Shown here: positions 44,254-52,230 of the stretch, piece by piece
Position numbering within the stretch: position 1 is the first letter of the stretch
Layout: each line of letters starts with the position of its first letter
DNA from: UBA8516 sp035457865
GTDB taxonomy: Archaea; Thermoproteota; Nitrososphaeria; Nitrososphaerales; Nitrosopumilaceae
Assembly: GCA_035457865.1 (NCBI GenBank)
Contig: DATIAR010000059.1
Location: forward strand, 8,922 to 72,921
Length of the DNA: 64,000 bases
Reading direction: 5' to 3'
The notes under the pieces: generated by a model
Database searches by the model: none
Told to the model about the DNA's origin: nothing
Seen by the model: only the letters and a program-made list of their open reading frames with translations
Made by a program: the position numbers and the translations under genes

Positions 44254-44257
44254 GAAT

Positions 44258-44650
44258 ATGCCATCAAATAACATAATTGCAAACTTGTTTGTGACACTGT
44301 TCAATACTGAGGCAAGAAGGAAAAGTGAATGCGTTGTATTACCATCCTCCAAACTTGCTATGGAAGTACTAAAAACCTTACAACATCATAATTACATTGG
44401 AGAATTTGAACATGTTGACGATAAGAAAGGTGGAAAGTTCAAGATTCAACTTTTAGCAAAAATAACCAAATGTGGAGCCATTACTCCGCGATTTAAAGTC
44501 AAAAAAGATGAATATGTTAATTGGGAGCAACAATATCTGCCATCATATTCAAGAGGTATGCTAATTGTGACTACAAATCAAGGAGTAATGTCTCATCATG
44601 AAGCAATAAAGAAAAGATTAGGAGGATTATTGATAGGGTATGTCTACTGA
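44258..44650 (+). CDS. rps8: Ribosomal protein S8 (uS8)
   Basis: 130 residues: PSNNIIANLFVTLFNTEARRKSECVVLPSSKLAMEVLKTLQHHNYIGEFEHVDDKKGGKFKIQLL and the C-terminal STOP-adjacent SRGMLIVTTNQGVMSHHEAIKKRLGGLLIGYVY, which matches S8. Overlaps L6 by 11 bases. Confidence 0.96.
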   Translation: MPSNNIIANLFVTLFNTEARRKSECVVLPSSKLAMEVLKTLQHHNYIGEFEHVDDKKGGKFKIQLLAKITKCGAITPRFKVKKDEYVNWEQQYLPSYSRGMLIVTTNQGVMSHHEAIKKRLGGLLIGYVY

Positions 44651-45197
44651 GCAAATTGAAATTCATGAGACAACAATACCGATACCTGACAAAGTCAAGG
44701 TTACTCTGACAAAAAGGATGTTATATGTAGAAGGTCAGCTTGGGAAAACAAGAAAAGACTTTAGAAAAATACCGGTAGAACTTAGCATTGATGGTAAAAA
44801 TATTATACTAAAATCAGTTGGAATAAGAAAACATGACTATGCTATATTCAACACTGCACAATCAATTATCAAATCACTCATAGAAGGTGTGCAAAAGGGC
44901 TATACCTTTAAGATGAAAATCGTGTATGCGCACTTTCCAATAACAATTAAAATAAAAGATGGAAACATCTTAGTAGAAAATTTCCAAGGTGAAAGAGCAC
45001 CAAGAGTGTCAAAAATCCGAGGTGATACCAAAGTAATTACAAAAGGTGATGATGTCATATTGACAGGTCCAGTATTAACAGATGTCTCACAAACTGCTGC
45101 TAGCTTGCAACAAAATACCAAAGTCAAAAATAAAGATCACAGGGTATTTCTTGACGGAATTTATCTTTTTGAAAAAACTCCCGGTATAGAAAAATAA
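44640..45197 (+). CDS. rpl6: Ribosomal protein L6 (uL6)
   Basis: 185 residues: VKVTLTKRMLYVEGQLGKTRKDFRKIPVELSI, AIFNTAQSIIKSLIEGVQKGYTFKMKIVYAHFPITIKI, and FLDGIYLFEKTPGIE. Last gene of the cluster; the archaeal order normally continues with L32e, L19e, L18, S5, L30 and L15, but here a tRNA gene follows. Confidence 0.96.
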   Translation: MSTEQIEIHETTIPIPDKVKVTLTKRMLYVEGQLGKTRKDFRKIPVELSIDGKNIILKSVGIRKHDYAIFNTAQSIIKSLIEGVQKGYTFKMKIVYAHFPITIKIKDGNILVENFQGERAPRVSKIRGDTKVITKGDDVILTGPVLTDVSQTAASLQQNTKVKNKDHRVFLDGIYLFEKTPGIEK

Positions 45198-45210
45198 TCT
45201 TAGCAAAAGA

Positions 45211-45216
45211 TTAAAT
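45211..45216 (+). promoter_or_regulatory. TATA-like box of tRNA-Asn
   Basis: TTAAAT 28-33 bases before the first tRNA base, in the 46-base gap after L6. Confidence 0.35.
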
Positions 45217-45243
45217 CCGAATGTACTAGGAACAAAGTCTGTT

Positions 45244-45316
45244 GCCGCCCTAGCTCAGCGTGGTAGAGCAGCTGACTGTTAATCAGCTGGTCGTCAGTTC
45301 AAGTCTGACGGGCGGC
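45244..45316 (+). tRNA. trnN: tRNA-Asn (GUU anticodon)
   Basis: 73-nucleotide cloverleaf. Acceptor stem GCCGCCC pairs with GGGCGGC; D arm TAGCTCAGCGTGGTAGAGCA; anticodon loop CTGTTAA with anticodon GTT (Asn); T arm loop GTTCAAGTC. No intron, no encoded CCA. Confidence 0.96.
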
Positions 45317-45325
45317 GCCTTAATA

Positions 45326-45347
45326 TTTCTAAATTCGAATTTAGAAA
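45326..45347. repeat. 22-base perfect palindrome after tRNA-Asn
   Basis: TTTCTAAATTC followed by its exact reverse complement GAATTTAGAAA, followed by a T-containing AT stretch. It starts ten bases after the tRNA and could stop transcription or bind a dimeric regulator. Sixteen bases of the same sequence recur at 49007-49022. Confidence 0.6.
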
Positions 45348-45518
45348 GATATTATTTTGTTTATGGAGAATCAGATCGGTAAAATCAGCATGTTTAGTTT
45401 GGTGTGTGTCAAAACTCGAGATTTGAAACATTATACATGATCACATTTCTGTTCACTCTATTAGACTAACTAGATCTAATACTGATCGCTACATTATGAC
45501 CTATGCAGGAGGTTCGCA

Positions 45519-45761
45519 TTGGCCAGAATTCGCCGTGCTAATAGGTATTGCGTCGATTGTGGGGGAAGATTAGTGTATTACCCCCGCCTTTCTAACCCAA
45601 AAGCTCCAAATGAACATAGGGTATTGGTCTATGCATGTCCCGACTGCACTAAAGATTTTGATAAACCAAAGATGTTTTCAATTAAACGAAATGTCGTTGA
45701 GGAACCAATTGAAACCGTTGAAATAGAGATTGTTCAGGCAAGAGAAAAGATTCCTTCGTAA
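45519..45761 (+). CDS. Zinc-ribbon protein (80 aa)
   Basis: 80 residues from TTG at 45519; the sequence AGGAGGT seven bases upstream is a strong Shine-Dalgarno site that supports this start. N-terminal zinc ribbon: YCVDCGGRLVYYPRLSNP with C11/C14 and a second pair YACPDCTKDF. Basic N-terminus (MARIRRANR) hints at nucleic-acid binding. The tail is acidic. Function unknown. Confidence 0.7.
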   Translation: MARIRRANRYCVDCGGRLVYYPRLSNPKAPNEHRVLVYACPDCTKDFDKPKMFSIKRNVVEEPIETVEIEIVQAREKIPS

Positions 45762-45940
45762 AAGCTAAACCCCCTTTTATTTTTCATAATTTACGCATAA
45801 CATGATTTTTTCAAAAAATCGATTTTTGAAGGGGGGTTTAACATTTATGCGTGTATATGCAAGCCAATGGTCAAAGCACCCCCATTAGCCAGCTAAACAT
45901 GTATTATATTTTTTAATTATACGTAAAAGCTAATCCCCCT
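45757..45940. repeat. Intergenic region with interleaved inverted and direct repeats
   Basis: A 19-base direct repeat, CGTAAAAGCTAAACCCCCT (45757-45775) and the same with one change (45922-45940), borders the region. Inside, TAAACCCCCTT (45766-45776) pairs with AAGGGGGGTTTA (45829-45840), and ACGCATAA (45793-45800) pairs with TTATGCGT (45845-45852). The two pairings interleave rather than nest. A further palindrome around TTCAAAAAATCGATTTTTGAA sits at 45810-45830. The stop codon of the preceding gene lies inside the first repeat. Confidence 0.65.
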
Positions 45941-45972
45941 AAAATGATACTAAAAAATAAAAGAATTTTTGG

Positions 45973-46518
45973 CTATAAGCCAAAGAATGTTGCAGATGTG
46001 ACTCCAAGTGTTGCTGGAGAATTAGGACAATCAGCGCGTGGTCCTATAGTTCCTGTAACAACATCTAGATGCAGAGCATCATTTTCAAGTGTTAAAGTAT
46101 TGCCTTTAACTCTGAAATCTGCTTTTGGACTCTCAAGTCCAACAACACAAAAGTTTTCATCGAGTGCTACTTCATGAGGATGAAAGCTTTGAACAGGAGA
46201 TGATTTTGCACCTGGTCCAAATGCTTGATGATCATTAACGCCATGATGAATTGCAATTGCAGCAACTCTAGCAAATTCTGAACCTTCTGTTGGGATTTGC
46301 CATGCCCAGAAAGTCACTGTATCATCAGTTGAATCTTTATTTTCAACTACTTGTTTTACATTTGCTAAAGTTGTCATGGTTAATGTCTCGCCATCAGAAC
46401 TAGCTGAAGTAGCAGTCAGCATATCAGGATCATATGTTGGTGTGGCATATGATGTAACAATCATTGTTGTTGCAACAAACAATGCAAAAATTGCCCCTGC
46501 CATTGTTTTTTTATTCAT
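45973..46518 (-). CDS. Exported protein of unknown function (181 aa)
   Basis: 181 residues with a signal peptide (MNKKTMAGAIFALFVATTMIVTSYA). The mature part has two His-containing stretches (AIAIHHGVNDHQAFGPG, SFHPHEVALDENFCVVGLESPKADFRVKGNTLTLEND) and a C-terminal region with a second Cys (RADCPNSPATLGV), so a disulfide or a metal site is possible. No recognised family. A TATA-like box (TTTATAAA at 46542-46549) lies about 27 bases before the ATG. Confidence 0.75.
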   Translation of the reverse strand: MNKKTMAGAIFALFVATTMIVTSYATPTYDPDMLTATSASSDGETLTMTTLANVKQVVENKDSTDDTVTFWAWQIPTEGSEFARVAAIAIHHGVNDHQAFGPGAKSSPVQSFHPHEVALDENFCVVGLESPKADFRVKGNTLTLENDALHLDVVTGTIGPRADCPNSPATLGVTSATFFGL

Positions 46519-46541
46519 TATGTTATGCTTGTTGTATATTA

Positions 46542-46549
46542 TTTATAAA
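46542..46549 (-). promoter_or_regulatory. TATA-like box of the exported-protein gene
   Basis: TTTATAAA (self-complementary) centred about 27 bases before the ATG at 46518; consistent with a leaderless message. Confidence 0.45.
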
Positions 46550-46756
46550 AATTTCCTGCCATTTTTGGAAATAATTTTTCAAATTACAATTTTTATGATA
46601 AACGATTTAATTTGTACTATATTTTACAATATTATCTAAAGTCTATTATTTTTATCTTCCCAAACATGGAACGTTACTAGTAATTTTCTTATATGATGGT
46701 TTTCAACTCTTGTTTTCTTGTCCTGATTACATGTTTTAAAGCATCAGTATTATTTG

Positions 46757-47005
46757 CTAATTCTTTAATTGTTTGTTTAAAATCAATGGTTCTGAAATTG
46801 TATCCTCGTCAGAGCTTGATATGACTACATTCTCCGTTGTAATAGCTGTTTTCACGGTTTCAAAACTGACAGATTTTGTTGTTCTTAGATCAGGCAAATG
46901 TTTTACTTTCAGAGCCGCTTCGGCTTGAACTGCAGTAACTACGGAAATTATTGATAACACAAAAACCATAGTAAATGAAATCCCTAGAATGGTTTTTTGG
47001 TTCAT
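46757..47005 (-). CDS. Small exported protein (82 aa)
   Basis: 82 residues with a signal peptide (MNQKTILGISFTMVFVLSIISVVTAVQAEA) and a 50-residue Thr/Ser/Val-rich mature part. The first residues resemble those of the exported protein just downstream (MNKKT against MNQKT). A GGAGGT Shine-Dalgarno element lies nine bases before the ATG, and a TTAAATA-like box sits upstream of that. Function unknown. Confidence 0.6.
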   Translation of the reverse strand: MNQKTILGISFTMVFVLSIISVVTAVQAEAALKVKHLPDLRTTKSVSFETVKTAITTENVVISSSDEDTISEPLILNKQLKN

Positions 47006-47301
47006 TGAGATATACCTCCAATGAAAATATTTAAGACCCGTCTGCCAAAATTGGAAATAAATTTAACATCTAATCTATAGAGTCTAGATTATTTTACAGT
47101 TTCACTATGGTCAGAACTAATATAATTTTAATACAAACTGAAGGGGTCTGGGAAATAGCAAGGTCATAAAAACTTGCCCATCAGTTTGTTATTAATAATT
47201 CGTAGAGGTAGTTTATGATGTCATGTATGTCTCAAAAGCTTACAACACATCTAAAAGATATCTAGTATTTTTTATAATAATCTTGTAGTGGATGTGATAT
47301 T
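47006..47301. other. Intergenic region (296 bases)
   Basis: AT-rich stretch between two minus-strand genes. Apart from the Shine-Dalgarno and TATA-like elements of the downstream gene near 47012-47032, no gene, RNA or strong repeat was seen. Confidence 0.4.
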
Positions 47302-47550
47302 TCATCTAACAACTTTACGAACAGATTTTTTTGCTGCTCCATAAATGGATATACAAAAACCAATTGCGCTAACAAACAAAGTGCCGTATTGTGCATATCT
47401 TATCTGGTCGCACATTTGAAGCAGATTCAAGTCAGGATTATTCACATCTATTATGGATTCACATGCCTGTAGATAGTTCCTCAGCAATGAATATTCTACC
47501 ATGCCAATGACTACAACAATCATGCCACTGACGAGGATCAATCCTCGCAT
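47302..47550 (-). CDS. Two-TM membrane protein (82 aa)
   Basis: 82 residues with transmembrane helices at about 3-22 (GLILVSGMIVVVIGMVEYSLL) and 55-71 (YGTLFVSAIGFCISIYG) and a basic C-terminus (AAKKSVRKVVR). The loop between contains two cysteines (C29, C47), probably outside. No recognised family. Confidence 0.55.
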   Translation of the reverse strand: MRGLILVSGMIVVVIGMVEYSLLRNYLQACESIIDVNNPDLNLLQMCDQIRYAQYGTLFVSAIGFCISIYGAAKKSVRKVVR

Positions 47551-47909
47551 TATTCTAAAATAAAGGAGTACGGAATATGAGAATGGATATGTAATATAGA
47601 AATACTTATTGGAAATCTACATCATACTCAGGATTTGCTAAATAGTTCTAATCACCTTCATTCATCAGTTGGGAAAAAAGTCTGCTGGGTCTATATTGTG
47701 GAAATAACAGTTGGTTACGAAAAAACTGTTTAGACCCATGCAGCTTAGTATTATTAACATCATGAGAGATATTACATCTAGTCTGTTCAATTCTGAACAG
47801 ACGCTGAGCATTAATCATTTTTGAAATCAAGACATTTTGATATTTTTCCTAATAAATTCAAAAAACATTCTATAATTCACATTAAATACCATAAATACAG
47901 TGACTAATC
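47551..47909. other. Intergenic region (359 bases)
   Basis: A weak 60-residue minus-strand frame at 47648-47830 is present, but has no protein-like pattern, so it is not called. An inverted pair GTCTGTTCAATTCTGAACAGAC is visible near 47781-47802 (arms GTCTGTTCA and TGAACAGAC) and could be a regulatory or terminator hairpin. Confidence 0.4.
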
Positions 47910-48251
47910 GTGGACACTTTTGATCTCACGTTAAAAAGTATGCAAAAACCCACTGATGCCCAACTAAAAAAACTCCAAGATTACTTTAGTGAAATGCCAA
48001 TAGACGAAATTTTATCTGGTTTACACTTTGCAAAAAACAGATGGACCGCAAAAGATGCAGGTGTGCTCAAAGTTGGACGTAAAAGTATAATCAATAGAGA
48101 AGTTCATGCCGTGACCGCTGAACAAGCTCAATGGAGATTAAAAAATTGGAAAATGATGATTGCAAATTATAGAAAACGTGGATACAGCTATCCTACCATA
48201 TCTAGAATTAAAAAAATTCTTCAAGAAATTAGTAATAAAAAGTCTAGATAG
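47910..48251 (+). CDS. Hypothetical basic helical protein (113 aa)
   Basis: 113 residues starting with GTG. Helical throughout with a basic C-terminal half: QAQWRLKNWKMMIANYRKRGYSYPTISRIKKILQEISNKKSR. The stretch RGYSYPTISRIKKIL looks like a possible DNA- or RNA-binding helix pair, but no family was recognised. Convergent with the CdvB paralogue, overlapping by eight bases. Confidence 0.6.
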   Translation: MDTFDLTLKSMQKPTDAQLKKLQDYFSEMPIDEILSGLHFAKNRWTAKDAGVLKVGRKSIINREVHAVTAEQAQWRLKNWKMMIANYRKRGYSYPTISRIKKILQEISNKKSR

Positions 48252-48882
48252 TTGCTTCTGTACTCTTTGGCGTTGGAAGATTTGTAGGCAGATCTGGAAT
48301 AGTGGTACGTACATGGCCTTCTAGTATGGACTGCGCCTCTTCTAGTATTGCTGTGGTATCTGCACTTCCAGTCTCTATTGCAATGTTCTCATGGCCATTA
48401 ACTGATGCACCTGCCATGATGTCTCCAAGTATTGCTGACAAATCTTGCATAGATGAATTTGCTTCTGGCATGAGGTTGCCAAGTCCTGCTCCTAGTCCTT
48501 TGATTATTGACATACATGGACTCAATGTGACTACCACATCGCCTAATTCTGATATAGTGTTTAATCTAATTTGGATCTGTTCCATTGCAAGCTTTGCACT
48601 TGTTACCATCTTGTTCATTTTTCTTATTTCATGTAATTCAGTAGCATATGCATTAGAATACTGTTTATTTTGAGTTCTTACAGCCTCTACAACTTTTTTG
48701 AAAATAAAATCATCTTTTTCTTTTAATTTTTTTGAAATTGAGTCAAGCTTTACTATTTGTAATTGAAGCCTTTTTTGTGCTTCATCAATTTTTGGTTTAA
48801 GTGGAGTATCTGGCCTTACTTTATCAATTACTTTTTGTGATATGCTTTCTTTATGTTGGTTCCACTTGTTAACAAAAGTCAT
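48244..48882 (-). CDS. CdvB-like ESCRT-III family protein
   Basis: 212 residues from the ATG at 48882 (MTFVNKWNQHKESISQKVIDKV); an upstream ATG would add nine residues. The Snf7/ESCRT-III core is seen as a basic helical hairpin (PLKPKIDEAQKRLQLQIVKLDSISKKLKEKDDFIFKKVVEAVRTQN), followed by YATELHEIRKMNKMVTSAKLAMEQIQIRL and an acidic C-terminal part (MQDLSAILGDIMAG). Archaeal CdvB proteins polymerise to constrict the membrane at division. Thaumarchaea carry several paralogues; the MIM2-like Pro segment at the end (IPDLPTNLPTP) may bind CdvC. Confidence 0.85.
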   Translation of the reverse strand: MTFVNKWNQHKESISQKVIDKVRPDTPLKPKIDEAQKRLQLQIVKLDSISKKLKEKDDFIFKKVVEAVRTQNKQYSNAYATELHEIRKMNKMVTSAKLAMEQIQIRLNTISELGDVVVTLSPCMSIIKGLGAGLGNLMPEANSSMQDLSAILGDIMAGASVNGHENIAIETGSADTTAILEEAQSILEGHVRTTIPDLPTNLPTPKSTEATI

Positions 48883-49046
48883 GATTTTGTACCTAGGTCG
48901 GATTAACAATTTGGGTTTTAACCTGTCATGTGCTTTGATGACATGTGACTACAGTTACACTAGTGTATGGTTACACACATCTCTCTTTCTGGTTTTGCGC
49001 ATAATGTTTCTAAATTCGAATTATGCAACATTATGTATGGATTTGG

Positions 49047-50174
49047 TTAACCAAAGGTGAAGGTATAGATTTCAAAACCTGGCTTTGCAATTATAGTTAA
49101 CATGTGGGCACCTGCATCGGGACTTGAAATCAAGTTGTATAATCGATCACCTGAAATGCGTGCAACTCCATCTTGTACATCGACTCCTGCATTTTCAGGC
49201 GAAACCGGATTTCCATCAAGCAAGATTTTCAGTTCAGATTCATTTGTAGCTACTATGTTGACTGATCTTGCAAAATATGGAAGTATTATCTTGCCATTTT
49301 CTGATACAAGTTTCATTCTATCTCCAAAATTTTGCCACTGACCTTCAAGATAAAAATAGTCACGAGTCAATTTTTCTGGTAAAGAATAGCTTACAATCTG
49401 ATCTGGCTTGAATCCCTCTGAATTTCCAAGCTGATTTCTACCAAATGCAAAGTTGTATCCAAAGTAAAGTTCTGGAGTCTGCGATACGATAAATTGATGT
49501 TCTTCTAAATCTACCAGTGGCTGTGCTGATGTAATATTCAAGCCAAGCAGTTGATTTCGTTCTTGTAAAAGTTCTTGGATTATTTTTTCAGTCTCAGCAT
49601 ATCCGCCTTCACCAATATGATCATATCTGATGTATCCTTCAGAATCTGCAATGTATTTTCTTGGCCAATATCTATTTTCAAATGTCTTCCATGTTTTCAT
49701 TTCATTGTCTTGTACTACAGGATATGTTATGCCATATTGTTTCACTGCAGTTTGTACATTGTTGAAATCTTTTTCAAATTCAAATTCAGGAGAATGTATT
49801 CCAATTATCAACAATCCCTGATCAGCATATTTTGTATTCCATGCAGTGATGTAAGGTAAAGTTCTAATACAATTTATGCAACTATACGTCCAAAAATCAT
49901 AAAGTATGACCTTGCCTTTCATAGCTGCATCAAGTTCTTCTGGAGTTGTGTTGATGTATCCTGAGATGCCTGTCAATTCAGGTGCCTTTTTGAACCTACT
50001 TTTATCGATCTTTGGTATTTTTGATACGTCTTTACCCTGTATTTGACTATTATCTAACTTACTTTGTGCTTCCTGTATTTGTGGCTCTAATGAAGAAAAA
50101 TACACACTAGCTCCACTTATGACAACTACTAGTATTATTCCCATGACAAGTGCTGTTTTAAATTCAGTTTTCAT
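49047..50174 (-). CDS. Membrane-anchored thioredoxin-like protein (DipZ/TlpA type)
   Basis: 375 residues. One N-terminal transmembrane helix (about 9-29), then an extracytoplasmic redoxin domain with GKVILYDFWTYSCINCIRTLPYITAW (active-site C-I-N-C), IGIHSPEFEFEKD and YPVVQDNE. The C-terminal 150 residues form a beta domain (QIVSYSLPEKLTRDYFYLEGQWQNFGDRM) like the C-terminal domain of actinobacterial DipZ. It lies four bases downstream of the CcdA gene, so the pair most likely passes electrons across the membrane to oxidised thiols. Confidence 0.9.
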   Translation of the reverse strand: MKTEFKTALVMGIILVVVISGASVYFSSLEPQIQEAQSKLDNSQIQGKDVSKIPKIDKSRFKKAPELTGISGYINTTPEELDAAMKGKVILYDFWTYSCINCIRTLPYITAWNTKYADQGLLIIGIHSPEFEFEKDFNNVQTAVKQYGITYPVVQDNEMKTWKTFENRYWPRKYIADSEGYIRYDHIGEGGYAETEKIIQELLQERNQLLGLNITSAQPLVDLEEHQFIVSQTPELYFGYNFAFGRNQLGNSEGFKPDQIVSYSLPEKLTRDYFYLEGQWQNFGDRMKLVSENGKIILPYFARSVNIVATNESELKILLDGNPVSPENAGVDVQDGVARISGDRLYNLISSPDAGAHMLTIIAKPGFEIYTFTFG

Positions 50175-50178
50175 TTTT

Positions 50179-50913
50179 TCACCCTTGCAATAGTAAATTA
50201 TTTAAAAATGGAAAACTGGCAATCGTTGATAGTTGATTAGTAAATACTAGCACTCCTAAAATTATAATAAACAATCCCATTATTATTGAGTAATATTTTA
50301 GATGCTTACTTAATGCTCTAATTATTTTTGTAAATCTTGAAAAGAATATTCCCATTAAGATAAATGGAATTCCAAGTCCAAGTGAATAGGTAAGTAACAA
50401 AGTAAATGCTTGTCCTGGTGATGTTGCAGCTAAAGTAAGAATGCTTCCCAATATTGGACCTATACAAGGTGTCCACCCAGCTGCAAAAGCTAATCCGAAA
50501 AGAAATGATAATGGATAACTAGATTTAGTACGATTTGGAAAGAATTTTTTCTCAAAATTTAATATACGAATTTTGGTTGATAACAACATAAAAGTACCAA
50601 AACCAATTATGATTATTCCTCCTATCTGATTAAATCCAGAAATTAGATTTATTGCAGAACTAGACAAGACACTATTTAGAATTACTCCAAAAACTGAAAA
50701 AACAACAGAAAACCCAAGAACAAAAAAGACTGTATTTAGTACAATGTTTATCCTGTTTGAAACAAGATTGACAGTCCCATTATTTCTTTGAAGTTCTGTA
50801 ATGGTAGTGCCAGATAGATATGCCAGAAAGGCAGGTATCATAGGCAATATACAGGGTGCTAAAAACGAACCTAAACCTGCTATAGCTGCTATCGCTATTG
50901 ATATTTCTGGCAT
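50179..50913 (-). CDS. ccdA: CcdA/DsbD-type transmembrane thiol transporter
   Basis: 244 residues with six or seven membrane helices. Conserved redox cysteines appear in FLAPCILPMIPAFLAYLSG and AAGWTPCIGPILGSILTLA. CcdA moves reducing equivalents from cytosolic thioredoxin to outside partners, here probably the adjacent redoxin. First gene of the two-gene operon. Confidence 0.93.
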   Translation of the reverse strand: MPEISIAIAAIAGLGSFLAPCILPMIPAFLAYLSGTTITELQRNNGTVNLVSNRINIVLNTVFFVLGFSVVFSVFGVILNSVLSSSAINLISGFNQIGGIIIIGFGTFMLLSTKIRILNFEKKFFPNRTKSSYPLSFLFGLAFAAGWTPCIGPILGSILTLAATSPGQAFTLLLTYSLGLGIPFILMGIFFSRFTKIIRALSKHLKYYSIIMGLFIIILGVLVFTNQLSTIASFPFLNNLLLQG

Positions 50914-51007
50914 TAACTTAAATTCGCTCTTTTTTTATTAATACATTGTTCCAAATCTACTCCAAATTAATGATCAATTTTTATTCTTGATGTATTGACC
51001 AAATCTC

Positions 51008-51103
51008 ATGAATAAAAGAATGGTATTAGTTGGATTGGTTTTAGGCGCAATAACTGCAATAGCGATGTATTTGAATTACGTCTCTCGTCTTAATCACTTT
51101 TAA
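51008..51103 (+). CDS. Single-TM mini-protein (31 aa)
   Basis: Complete frame MNKRMVLVGLVLGAITAIAM then YLNYVSRLNHF: one membrane helix with a basic N-terminus. It overlaps the 3' end of bioF by four bases on the opposite strand. Comparable in size and form to the frame at 37130. Could be chance. Confidence 0.4.
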   Translation: MNKRMVLVGLVLGAITAIAMYLNYVSRLNHF

Positions 51104-52230
51104 AAAATTTTAAATTTTTTACCTGCTTGTTCTAATACGTCAAGTGATCTCTCTATGTGATTTTTTGATAACCATGCAGTAATTGAAATTCTCACCCTAG
51201 CTCTACCAATCTTAACTGTAGGATATCTTATTGGCTGTGCAAAAATTCCATTTTCAAAAAGGTATCTTCCAAAATCCATGGCTGTTTTCTCATCGCCTAT
51301 GATGATTGGAATGATCTGACTTGACGAATTAATCTCGTAACCTAAAGATCGTAGATCAGAATGCATTAGGTGAATATTTTCCCAAAGTTTCTTTCTTTGT
51401 TTTTCTCTATTTGAAGTGAATCGTTTCAATGCAAGATTGACAAGAATGCTTGGTAACGATGAGGTGTAAATAAAAGATTTTGATCTATTTATCAAAAACT
51501 CAATTACTTTATTTCTTGAAGCAACATATCCACCAAATGATCCGAGCCCTTTGCTTAGACTACTTACATACAGATCGATTTTTTTTTCAACACCAAAATG
51601 CTGACCAGTGCCTCTGCCATCAGAACCTGTGACAAAATCACCATGTGCATCATCTAAAGTAAGTATAGCGTCGTTTTTGGTCGCAATTTGTGAGATTTCA
51701 TTTAAATTTGCAAAATCTCCGTCCATGCTAAAAACTCCCTCTGTTACTATGAACTTACGGTTTGCCTTTTGCCTAATCTTTTTCTCAAGGTCTGCTAGAT
51801 CAGCATGTTTATAGACCATAATTTTTGCTCCTGATAATTTACAAGCTTCAATTATACTGACATGGTTTAGTTCATCACTAAGGATCACATCACCTTTTTG
51901 TGCAAGTGTAGAGATTGAACCTAAATTTGCCATGTATCCTGTAGAAAAAATTAATGAAGATTCCTGTGATTTGTGATGCGCAAGTTTTTCTTCTAAAATT
52001 CTAAAAGATGGATCATTTCCTGCAACCAATCTTGAGCTTGATTGTAATTGTTTATTCAAAATCTGATTTGCACCTAATCCAAGATAGTCATTTGAGCAAA
52101 GATTGATCAGTTTTTTATGCTTGAAAATGATGTATGGGCCTTCAATACGACCATATTGTAATGTTCGATATAGATTCCGATCTCTTATTTTTTTGAGACT
52201 AGAATTTACAAAATCAAATTTATGCTTCAA
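51100..52230 (-). CDS. bioF: 8-amino-7-oxononanoate synthase
   Basis: 376 residues, PLP-dependent alpha-oxoamine synthase. Condenses pimeloyl thioester with alanine in biotin synthesis. Seen: LINLCSNDYLGLGANQ, GSISTLAQKGDVILSDELNHVSI, LDDAHGDFVTGSDGRG, and the PLP lysine in VSSLSKGLGSFGGYVAS. The closest alternative, glycine C-acetyltransferase, is unlikely given its overlap with bioB (11 bases). Confidence 0.92.
   Translation of the reverse strand: MKHKFDFVNSSLKKIRDRNLYRTLQYGRIEGPYIIFKHKKLINLCSNDYLGLGANQILNKQLQSSSRLVAGNDPSFRILEEKLAHHKSQESSLIFSTGYMANLGSISTLAQKGDVILSDELNHVSIIEACKLSGAKIMVYKHADLADLEKKIRQKANRKFIVTEGVFSMDGDFANLNEISQIATKNDAILTLDDAHGDFVTGSDGRGTGQHFGVEKKIDLYVSSLSKGLGSFGGYVASRNKVIEFLINRSKSFIYTSSLPSILVNLALKRFTSNREKQRKKLWENIHLMHSDLRSLGYEINSSSQIIPIIIGDEKTAMDFGRYLFENGIFAQPIRYPTVKIGRARVRISITAWLSKNHIERSLDVLEQAGKKFKIF

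Noticed and set aside
47648..47830. 60-residue minus-strand frame
   Set aside because: No protein-like pattern, no clear start signal and lies in a repeat-containing spacer.
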